The position numbers and the translations under genes are program-made. A DNA stretch of 64,000 bases, from contig JBAQYF010000014.1 of assembly GCA_049299895.1 (NCBI GenBank), positions 13,041 through 77,040 of the forward strand. Direction: 5' to 3'. Positions within the stretch are counted from its first letter, which is position 1. Each line of letters opens with the position of its first letter. The notes beneath the pieces were generated by a model. The model was not told the DNA's origin. It saw only the letters and a list, made by a program, of their open reading frames with translations, and searched no databases. This DNA is from CAIYYO01 sp049299895. GTDB taxonomy: Archaea; Altiarchaeota; Altiarchaeia; IMC4; QMZM01. Below, piece by piece: positions 57,212 to 64,000 of this stretch.

Positions 57212-58498
57212 TTACTGCTCAATGAGTTCTTTAATGTACCTAACATTAGACTTAGTACGGTTCGTAATATCATTGGATACAATTTCTAAATGTTTGTGTA
57301 TCTCCTCTCGTTTATCCCATGTTTCGTTTATTAACTTATCCAAACTGTCTTTGGAAAAATCTTTAATGTTGTAGATTTGTTTTTCACATCCCAGCATTAC
57401 ACCTAGTATTCCATTCGTTTTAAAGGATTCATATTCCAGAGCTATAAACGGGACATGTGTTGACGCTGCACTAATGACTGCATGAGTCCGAGCGCCTATC
57501 AATAAATCCATTTGTCCAATCAATCCTCTCAGTTCTTCGGGAGTGTACTCTTTTTCGATCAACACTACACTCTCTTTAAACTTCATCAGTTGATATATCT
57601 CCTTTTGGATGATCATATCATCATTCTCCTTATTTGGGCCAATTGAGTGAGGAATAAAAACAATTGTCCCATTCAACCTTTTTGTTATGTCATCCAGAAT
57701 TTCTGATAATGTTTTCGTAAATTGTTTATTCTTGATTTTTTTATCCTGGATTTCAGGGAATGATCTGTTGGCTATGACTCTACTCATGGATACGCCTATC
57801 AAAGGCCCACCATATTTTGTTATGTTTTCTTTTTGCATCAATTCCATTATATCTTGCCTAGGTTTTGTACCGAGGTAGAAAGCAAGATCCGATGTTATAT
57901 GGATATTAGGGTTTCTTACGCCTATTTTTCTTAGATATTCACTTGATTTATGCTCTCTTAATGTTACTAGATCGGCGCTATCAACGATTAGCTTTCCAAG
58001 AAGGTCATATATTCTATTAGTAAATGGACCTATAGAACTTCCATACAGAACTATTTTTTTACGTAATATTTTTGCCATTAAAACACTGTACAGATTGGCC
58101 ATGAACGGTCTTGGTCCGTATAATGTTGTAAAAGAGTCGTCTAAACCTGCAATTATCAGATCTGCTTTGAAGTATTCCTCCAATACGTCCCCCTTTAATA
58201 CAATTCTCTTATCTACTCGTAACCCTGTTGTTCGCCATAAAAGAGCGAGTAAAATGTGCTGGGCTGGAGATAGAACAATCTTTAGGGCCCTCGTAAATAA
58301 GTTTCCAGTATTTTGACTGCATACGATTCTTATATCACATCTTTGGGAGTCAAATCCAGGAGTTACGGATAACAAACTGATGTCTATCTCAGCGTCGATT
58401 TCTCTAAGCCCTTTAATAGTTCCTTGAAGTATGGCTGCGTCTCCTTTATTGAAAAATCCAGGGTTTGTTGCTATGAATATTCTAGTCATTTTCTTCAC
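57212..58498 (-). CDS. Polysaccharide pyruvyl transferase family protein
   Basis: 428 residues with IFIATNPGFFNKGDAAILQGTIKGL (the opening loop of CsaB/WcaK proteins), ILRKKIVLYGSSIGPF, VDSADLVTLREHKSSEYL, FIPHSIGPNKENDD and MDLLIGARTHAVISAASTHVPFIALEYESF. The family adds pyruvyl ketals to surface sugars, or acts as a transferase. The first codon may be the second Met (MTRIF). It sits between a flippase gene and a methyltransferase gene. Confidence 0.85.
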   Translation of the reverse strand: MKKMTRIFIATNPGFFNKGDAAILQGTIKGLREIDAEIDISLLSVTPGFDSQRCDIRIVCSQNTGNLFTRALKIVLSPAQHILLALLWRTTGLRVDKRIVLKGDVLEEYFKADLIIAGLDDSFTTLYGPRPFMANLYSVLMAKILRKKIVLYGSSIGPFTNRIYDLLGKLIVDSADLVTLREHKSSEYLRKIGVRNPNIHITSDLAFYLGTKPRQDIMELMQKENITKYGGPLIGVSMSRVIANRSFPEIQDKKIKNKQFTKTLSEILDDITKRLNGTIVFIPHSIGPNKENDDMIIQKEIYQLMKFKESVVLIEKEYTPEELRGLIGQMDLLIGARTHAVISAASTHVPFIALEYESFKTNGILGVMLGCEKQIYNIKDFSKDSLDKLINETWDKREEIHKHLEIVSNDITNRTKSNVRYIKELIEQ

Positions 58499-58507
58499 TA
58501 TATTGTC

Positions 58508-59971
58508 TCATTTTGGCCTTCCAGTGACATTTAATAGTTGTATACTTCTTATGGCCTTTTTAATAATTTTTTTATCTTCATCGTCTATTCCCTTGATTTG
58601 GTATAAAGCAATGAAATATACGATTGCTGCCGCAGGTACTAATAACATGATGTTAATGTCCCTGAAATATAGTATTAAAATACACATTAATAATCCTGCA
58701 AAAAGAGGTTTTATTACAATAAGTCTTAATCTTGGACGATAGAAGTGCTTTGATGTGAAATAGTAGTATGCAAGAAATAATATCACTTCAGTTAATACTG
58801 TGGTGATGGATGCGCCTACGAGACCTAAGTCAGGGATTAAAACAATGCTTAATAAAACGTTTGCTATTGTAGCAATTGTTACACCAAACGCCCTTAAAGA
58901 TTCTTTGTTTATCGCGGAAAGAGTATATCCTGTGGCGTGGTTCAAGAATCGAAGAGGTAAATATAAGCTTAATATCTGAAGAGCTATTATCGAAGATTTG
59001 AATCCGATGCCATAAGCTAGAAAGATGAACTTGTCCGCTAATAATATTGATCCAAGCGCTATTGGAAGGCCTATCATAAACAGGAACTTTGCTGATTTTT
59101 CTAAAGTAACTACTAGGGAATCTTTAGATGATACATAGAACCTTGACATAGCTGGAAATATCGAAAAACTAAATATGTCTGGGATAGCTATCAAACTAAA
59201 AACTAGAACGCTTGCAGCTTTATAGGCTCCAACAGGATTGTCTCCGGACATGATGGAGAGCATAACCACGGTTATCTGAGAATAAATTAATCCAATTAAT
59301 GCTGTCCCTGAAAAAGGTAGTGAAAGACGAATAAGCTCTTTCCAGAATGGCATATCGAGTTTGAATTCCGGTTTTGCAAATTTGTATACTGCAATCAATA
59401 AAGATGCAGTCACATCAACTACTCCAGCAATTAAATACGCGATTACAATCCCAAGTAAACCGTATCCCATGCTGAGAGCAATCAAACCAATTACTGTGGC
59501 AATTAAACCTTTGAAGATGTTTAGGGCCGCCTCAAATTCCATTTTTTCGAAAGCTCTGAAAATCGATCTTAAGAATGTCGAAAAACTTCCAAGTATGAGG
59601 CTGACTCCAGTGATATATGTTATTATTATGGTATCATGTGGATAATGTAACAGGTTTACTGATATTGCAATCAAAGTAAACGTAACCAATGATAGAATTA
59701 ACTTGATTGCGAGTATGTTAGTTAAGTATCTTGGAGTAAGTTCCTTATGTCTTGCGATTTCTCTTATTGCAACCGTACTAAGGCCAAGATCTGTAAGCAT
59801 TACAAATATGGAGGTGAAAGATTGAGCGAAACCAAGTTTTCCAAAATTGGTTTCTCCAAGGGTTCGAGCAGTGAATATAACTAGGACAAGTCCTAGCCCC
59901 ATGGTTATAACTTGTGCTAAGTAGAGAACCATTGCATTTTTTGCTATTGTCTCAATCGCTTTTGAGGTCAT
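58508..59971 (-). CDS. Flippase (Wzx/MviN-like polysaccharide transporter), copy 1
   Basis: 487 residues, about 14 hydrophobic helices. YLAQVITMGLGLVLVIFTARTLGETNFGKLGFAQSF at the start is the usual beginning of Wzx-type proteins, and LSLYLPLRFLNHATGYTLSAINKE is a conserved later segment. It flips the lipid-linked glycan outward across the membrane. A second flippase follows upstream in the same operon, which is unusual. Confidence 0.85.
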   Translation of the reverse strand: MTSKAIETIAKNAMVLYLAQVITMGLGLVLVIFTARTLGETNFGKLGFAQSFTSIFVMLTDLGLSTVAIREIARHKELTPRYLTNILAIKLILSLVTFTLIAISVNLLHYPHDTIIITYITGVSLILGSFSTFLRSIFRAFEKMEFEAALNIFKGLIATVIGLIALSMGYGLLGIVIAYLIAGVVDVTASLLIAVYKFAKPEFKLDMPFWKELIRLSLPFSGTALIGLIYSQITVVMLSIMSGDNPVGAYKAASVLVFSLIAIPDIFSFSIFPAMSRFYVSSKDSLVVTLEKSAKFLFMIGLPIALGSILLADKFIFLAYGIGFKSSIIALQILSLYLPLRFLNHATGYTLSAINKESLRAFGVTIATIANVLLSIVLIPDLGLVGASITTVLTEVILFLAYYYFTSKHFYRPRLRLIVIKPLFAGLLMCILILYFRDINIMLLVPAAAIVYFIALYQIKGIDDEDKKIIKKAIRSIQLLNVTGRPK

Positions 59972-60001
59972 GTTTGATTTTCTCTTTTCCTTATTACCTG
60001 C

Positions 60002-61324
60002 CTATTCTCTCAATTTCATTACTTGAATTGTTGAAATAATCCCTAGTAGAGCGAATGATAATACGGTTGATAGTGCAGCGCCCTCCATCTCGTATTTTGG
60101 TATAAGAAGGTAGTTCAGAAAGATATCTAATATTAATACTGCTCCGAATAATCCCATTGATTTTATTAAAATTTTTTCCTTTTTCAAAGACGACACAAAA
60201 GAGATGTTAAGAAGGAAAATATCGGAAAACAGCATTGCGATAAGGAGAGTCTGCACTATGGGGGCTATCCCTGCATATTCCTTTGGCAAGAATACCAGCG
60301 CTGACTGAGATAAGCAAATGCATACGCAGTAACCTAGGGCCGCAATCATAGAGAAAGCAGCTAATAGCGCTAAATACTCTCTTTTAGTGTTCTCTATCCC
60401 TTTTTCTTTTCTTTCAGGGATAAATGATTGGAGCGTCACTCCCACGCTTCCAGTAATCATTTTTGGGATAGAAACAATGAAATATGCACCTCCATACAAT
60501 CCAACTATCTGAGCGGGGAGAAAGTAGGGCATTATCAATTTATCTACTGAAATCAAAAGCGTACTCAGCATACTTATACTGCTCATGTAGAACGAAAAAG
60601 TTAGTACTCCTCGCAGGTCGGATGATTGCAATCTGCCGGTATATCCAAGCATCCTTTTAGCAATTGTGTACGATTGATTCTTCAATAAGCGTCTATGGAG
60701 TAAAGCGAACACTGATAAGAACGCAACAATTTGTGTTATTATGAGGATAATTATTGCATGTAGGACATCACATTTAATGGAAGATATAAGAATGCCGTAA
60801 AAAAGGAATAAGGTTGCTAGTCCAGCAATTGTTTTTGAGATAGCTTCATAATTCATCTTCTTATACGCTCTCACAATGCCATAACTGATTGATGCTGTGC
60901 CTGTCGCTATTACCAAAAACCATATTGGGAAAAAGTATCCAGTGAATACTTCTAGGACTAAAGATTTTGGTGTGACTAGGTATACCATTGAGGATAGACA
61001 CAAAAAGAAAAGAACCAATAAAAAGAAAGAAACAAAAACAGATGGTATTATCTTCTTGTTTTCAGGGGTTTTTAAGCTCTCTGAAAAGAATATCGTTGTC
61101 GTTGCATTCAGATTGAACTCTGTAAGTATGCCTAGAATACCGACTATTGTTATTATTATCGAGAATACTCCATACTCCTCTGGACTCCAAGAGTGAATTA
61201 GAAGATATTTAAAAATAAACTGACACAATGAAAAACCAATCGTTCCTATAGATAAGATTATCGATCCTTTAGTGATTTGTAATATGAACTTGCGTGCGTT
61301 TTTTATTTCGTTAAAATTTATCAT
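60002..61324 (-). CDS. Flippase (Wzx/MviN-like polysaccharide transporter), copy 2
   Basis: 440 residues with about 13 helices: GSIILSIGTIGFSLCQFIFKYLLIHSWSPEEYGVFSII, LISVDKLIMPYFLPAQIVGLYGGAYFIV and the C-terminal LNYLLIPKYEMEGAALSTVLSF. Not a close duplicate of copy 1, so the two probably export different or sequentially built products. It follows the epimerase gene by 18 nt. Confidence 0.83.
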   Translation of the reverse strand: MINFNEIKNARKFILQITKGSIILSIGTIGFSLCQFIFKYLLIHSWSPEEYGVFSIIITIVGILGILTEFNLNATTTIFFSESLKTPENKKIIPSVFVSFFLLVLFFLCLSSMVYLVTPKSLVLEVFTGYFFPIWFLVIATGTASISYGIVRAYKKMNYEAISKTIAGLATLFLFYGILISSIKCDVLHAIIILIITQIVAFLSVFALLHRRLLKNQSYTIAKRMLGYTGRLQSSDLRGVLTFSFYMSSISMLSTLLISVDKLIMPYFLPAQIVGLYGGAYFIVSIPKMITGSVGVTLQSFIPERKEKGIENTKREYLALLAAFSMIAALGYCVCICLSQSALVFLPKEYAGIAPIVQTLLIAMLFSDIFLLNISFVSSLKKEKILIKSMGLFGAVLILDIFLNYLLIPKYEMEGAALSTVLSFALLGIISTIQVMKLRE

Positions 61325-61342
61325 CTTAGGTGTAAACTGTTC

Positions 61343-62416
61343 TTAGCATCCTAAGATCTCGAGGATTTTTTTAGCTGTTTGTCCGTTTCCAAACGGATTT
61401 TCCCAAGTGGGCTTTCTTTCTAGCATTTTTTCCACACCTTTCAGTATCCTTGTTTCGTCGGTCCCTACTAACACATTTGAACCAGCATTTATGGTCTCGG
61501 GTCGTTCGGTGTTATCTCGTAAGGTGACACATGGGACCTTTAGAATACATGTCTCTTCCTGGACCCCGCCAGAATCTGTTAATACAATGCGAGCATTCGC
61601 CTCGAGTTGTAAGAAGTCCAAGAATCCTAAGGGATCAATTATCTGTACCCCCTGTGGAATTAGAATTCCAAAAGTCCTTAACATCTTCTTACTTCTTGGG
61701 TGTATTGGGTATATAATTGGCATATTAAATTGATCGTAAATCTGCTCTAATCCACTAAAAATGCTTTTAATCTTTTCCTTATTGTCCACGTTCTCCTGTC
61801 TGTGAGACGTAACTAGAATATACTCACCTTTTATTATCCCCAGTTCATGGATTTTATTCGACTTTGTCTCGGCAATCACTAAATTTTGGAATACTGAGTC
61901 GACTATTGTGTTTCCTGTAATATATACTTTCTCGTCAGGTATGCCTTCTCTTATTAAGTTCCCTCTGGATTCTACTGTAGGGGCAAACAAATAATCTGAT
62001 ATGTGATCTGTTATAACTCGATTAATCTCTTCAGGCATGCTCCGATCAAAGCTTCTAAGGCCTGCTTCAATATGTCCGATTTTTATATGGAGTTTTGAAG
62101 CGGCTAATGCTCCCGCTAAGACAGTGTTCGTGTCACCCTCAACTAGGACCACATCAGGGCGTTCTTTTATTAAAATTTCTTCTATTCCTATAATCATCTT
62201 TCCTGTTTGTTCCCCATGTGCTCCTGAGCCGATATTTAGATTGTAATCCGGTAATGGGAGTTCTAACTCCTGAAAAAAAATCTTGTCCATTTGATGAGAG
62301 TAGTGTTGATTCGTATGTAATATAACATAATCAAGATTACGTTTTTCACACTCTCTTATTACTGGAGACAGTTTAATTATCTCAGGTCTTGTTCCGAGTA
62401 TTAATGCAACTTTCAT
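61343..62416 (-). CDS. wecB: UDP-N-acetylglucosamine 2-epimerase (non-hydrolysing)
   Basis: 357 residues: LILGTRPEIIKLSPVI, GLRSFDRSMPEEINRVITDHISDYLFAPT, VTSHRQENVDN, YPIHPRSKKM and the final ILTDSGGVQEETCILKVPCVTLRDNTERPET, which has the family's active-site His/Glu/Arg. It converts UDP-GlcNAc to UDP-ManNAc, the substrate of the dehydrogenase encoded 16 nt upstream. The gene is AT-rich, in contrast to the dehydrogenase gene. Confidence 0.93.
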   Translation of the reverse strand: MKVALILGTRPEIIKLSPVIRECEKRNLDYVILHTNQHYSHQMDKIFFQELELPLPDYNLNIGSGAHGEQTGKMIIGIEEILIKERPDVVLVEGDTNTVLAGALAASKLHIKIGHIEAGLRSFDRSMPEEINRVITDHISDYLFAPTVESRGNLIREGIPDEKVYITGNTIVDSVFQNLVIAETKSNKIHELGIIKGEYILVTSHRQENVDNKEKIKSIFSGLEQIYDQFNMPIIYPIHPRSKKMLRTFGILIPQGVQIIDPLGFLDFLQLEANARIVLTDSGGVQEETCILKVPCVTLRDNTERPETINAGSNVLVGTDETRILKGVEKMLERKPTWENPFGNGQTAKKILEILGC

Positions 62417-62432
62417 ATCCTCTTTTGCTAAT

Positions 62433-63677
62433 CTAAAGGCTCTGATAATAAAACCCTTCCCCTTCCGCTTCTTTTCCGTTAATGTATCCCCTTACATCTA
62501 TTATCACCGGTTTCCCGTTAGTGATCTTCTTCAATGCCTTCAGGCTTATCTTGCTGAACAGTTTTTGTTTTACGGCTTTGATCACCGCATTAAACCTCTC
62601 TTCGGTATTCAGATCCTTTAAAGCCTTTACTCCAAATCTCTCGACTTCTTCTTTTGTGAGCAGCGGATCGTATCCCCATACGTCTGCCTTGTATTCTTTG
62701 AGTTTGTGTATCAGTTCTTTTGCGGGGCTTTCCCGTACGTCTGGAACGTCCTCCTTATACGTCAGCCCCATTATGAGTATCTTTGATCCTTTTATTACTT
62801 TCTCCTGTTCGTTCAAACCCTTGATAGTTAGTTCTGCCACGTACTGCGGCATGTAGTCGTTTATAGCGCGTCCTGCCAGTATCACCTGCGTGTGGTATCC
62901 TAATTGACGCGCCTTGTACACCAGGTAGTATGGATCAACCGGTATGCAGTGTCCTCCGATCATTCCGGGGTTGTATTTGTGGAAGTTCCATTTGGTTCCC
63001 GCAGCTTTCAGGACTTCCTGCGTGTCTATGTTCATGCGGTGGAACAGGATCGATAGTTCGTTCATTAATGCGATGTTTAGGTCTCGTTGTATGTTCTCTA
63101 TTACTTTAGCGGCTTCCGCGGTCTTTATGTCGGGAGCAAGGTATACGTTCGTTACAAGGCCGTATAGAGTAGAGAGTTCTTCCGCTGATTCCTTGTCCAT
63201 CCCGGCGACGATCTTTGTGATTTTGTCGATCGTATGCTCCGTATCTCCTGGATTGATCCTTTCGGGCGAGTAGCCTATCTTAAAGTCTTTCCCGCATGTG
63301 TACCCGGATTCTTTTTCGAGTATCGGTTTGACTATTTCTTCCATTACTCCGGGGTAGACGGTTGATTCTAAGACGATGATCGCGTTCTTCTTCAGGTTCC
63401 TTCCAGCGGTACAAGCCGCTGATTCGACGTAGGACATGTCCGGCTCTTTTGTCTCATGCACGGGAGTAGGCACGCAGATGATCACGTAATCCGCTTGCTT
63501 GATAAGAGAAGGATCGGACGAATACTTTATCAAAGAAGGCGATTCTTTCAGTCTTTTGAGTCTTTTTTCGTCTATGTCGTATCCTATGACTTTTATGTGT
63601 TTGGAGAAGGCTTCAGCAAGAGGTAATCCGACGTATCCCAGGCCCATCACGCAGACTGTTTTATGTTCCGGGTTCAT
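62433..63677 (-). CDS. wecC: UDP-N-acetylmannosamine dehydrogenase
   Basis: 414 residues: NAD-binding VCVMGLGYVGLPLAEAFSKHIKVIGYDID, ESTVYPGVMEEIV, YSPERINPGDTEHTI, the central EAAKVIENIQRDLNIALMNELS, and the substrate domain with GGHCIPVDPYYLV (catalytic Cys). It oxidises UDP-ManNAc to UDP-ManNAcA with two NAD+. GC-rich like the left half of the window. It is the first gene of the leftward operon; a TATA-like region lies upstream near 63,690-63,710. Confidence 0.93.
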   Translation of the reverse strand: MNPEHKTVCVMGLGYVGLPLAEAFSKHIKVIGYDIDEKRLKRLKESPSLIKYSSDPSLIKQADYVIICVPTPVHETKEPDMSYVESAACTAGRNLKKNAIIVLESTVYPGVMEEIVKPILEKESGYTCGKDFKIGYSPERINPGDTEHTIDKITKIVAGMDKESAEELSTLYGLVTNVYLAPDIKTAEAAKVIENIQRDLNIALMNELSILFHRMNIDTQEVLKAAGTKWNFHKYNPGMIGGHCIPVDPYYLVYKARQLGYHTQVILAGRAINDYMPQYVAELTIKGLNEQEKVIKGSKILIMGLTYKEDVPDVRESPAKELIHKLKEYKADVWGYDPLLTKEEVERFGVKALKDLNTEERFNAVIKAVKQKLFSKISLKALKKITNGKPVIIDVRGYINGKEAEGEGFYYQSL

Positions 63678-63790
63678 TTTGTATGGTTTTTATATTGTTT
63701 TAGAGGTAAATTAAAGTGTTTTTCAGGTAGTTGTCTTTCTCTGAGGAGAATTGTTTGGCCGGATTGATCGCTTCGGAGGGGTGCGTTCGT

Positions 63791-63822
63791 AGATTTAAAT
63801 CCTGATGCCCTATTATCTAATG
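63791..63822 (+). promoter_or_regulatory. Promoter of the partial gene at the right edge
   Basis: GATTTAAATCC holds the TATA-like TTTAAAT (63794-63800), about 23 nt before the ATG at 63820. This spacing predicts a leaderless transcript. The box itself is a palindrome, GATTTAAATC. Confidence 0.5.
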
Positions 63823-64000
63823 GTGGCCAGCATGAGAGAGTTGTCTATTTTGAAGCGTTTGGAGCTTGTCGACAAGGAATTGCATTCCTTGATGGACGAG
63901 TTAAAACCGAAGAGCCGCAAGTCTTTGTCTTTGTCGGAATTGAATGAGTGCATGGAGAAAGACCGGATCTCTGATGAGGACTCGACGACTATTTTGAGGA
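63820..64000 (+). CDS. Antitoxin-like protein, N-terminal part (runs off right edge)
   Basis: 60 visible residues: MVASMRELSILKRLELVDKE, then a charged helix and KSRKSLSLSELNECMEKDRISDEDSTTILR. A short coiled N-terminus followed by an ISxED helix is the pattern of small archaeal VapB-type antitoxins with a PIN partner downstream, outside the window. The internal ATG for MRELS is an alternative start. The identity is tentative because the gene is cut. Confidence 0.45.
   Translation, partial: MVASMRELSILKRLELVDKELHSLMDELKPKSRKSLSLSELNECMEKDRISDEDSTTILR

Overview
The window is archaeal. Promoters are TATA-type (TTTATAAA or TTTAAAT-like boxes), several genes look leaderless, and the marker proteins are archaeal: NifI1/NifI2, GatB, a THUMP-type tRNA methylase, VapBC-like pairs, DUF4143 ATPases and a DUF2206-like envelope protein. 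It is a diazotroph, probably of a euryarchaeal-type lineage. No gene here fixes the exact group, and no methanogenesis gene is present.

Region 1 (1-12,102): the end of an ammonium transporter plus glnK, a cation/proton antiporter, then one long leftward operon nifH-nifI1-nifI2-nifD-nifK-nifB-nifE-nifV-modA-modB-modC. NifB and NifE are present but NifN is not. Homocitrate synthesis and molybdate uptake are translationally coupled to the cluster. Region 2 (12,103-22,510) is the ammonia-assimilation block: a GSI-beta glutamine synthetase with an adenylylation-type Tyr motif, a GSI-alpha synthetase next to a divergent Lrp/AsnC regulator, and an archaeal glutamate synthase. A hairpin-rich stretch just after the first glnA carries two copies of a 16-nt sequence that is exactly complementary to the ribosome-binding region of the glutamate synthase gene. 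This suggests a regulatory RNA tying glnA to GOGAT. Thioredoxin, two small membrane proteins and MetF follow.

Region 3 (22,512-34,274) is mixed: a secreted protein and a divergent winged-helix regulator sharing palindromic sites, an orphan DUF433 antitoxin with a dead toxin, acetolactate synthase, a tRNA G10 methylase, an AT-rich single-gene restriction-modification enzyme, gatB, an ATP-grasp protein and a large membrane protein.

Region 4 (about 34,460-43,335) is the most unusual part. It is a tandem array in which five decayed 5' fragments of a dolichol-phosphate-mannose-synthase-like glycosyltransferase gene, all on the + strand and mostly preceded by the same palindromic promoter element, alternate with cargo: two DUF4143 ATPases, four PIN toxin-antitoxin pairs and one broken DUF2283 pair. 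The array ends at the single intact glycosyltransferase. All fragments share the same inactivating changes, so a broken copy appears to have been multiplied along with its cargo. A 3' remnant of a third ATPase lies just before the intact gene.

Region 5 (43,335-63,677) is a surface-polysaccharide or protein-glycosylation locus. A coupled rightward operon (glycosyltransferases, B12-radical SAM protein, two tandem HPr-kinase-like P-loop proteins) and a membrane protein meet a leftward operon (UDP-ManNAc dehydrogenase, UDP-GlcNAc 2-epimerase, two flippases, pyruvyltransferase-like protein, methyltransferase, deacetylase, glycosyltransferase). From about 51 to 62.4 kb the DNA is clearly more AT-rich, suggesting recent acquisition. 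A partial antitoxin-like gene runs off the right edge.
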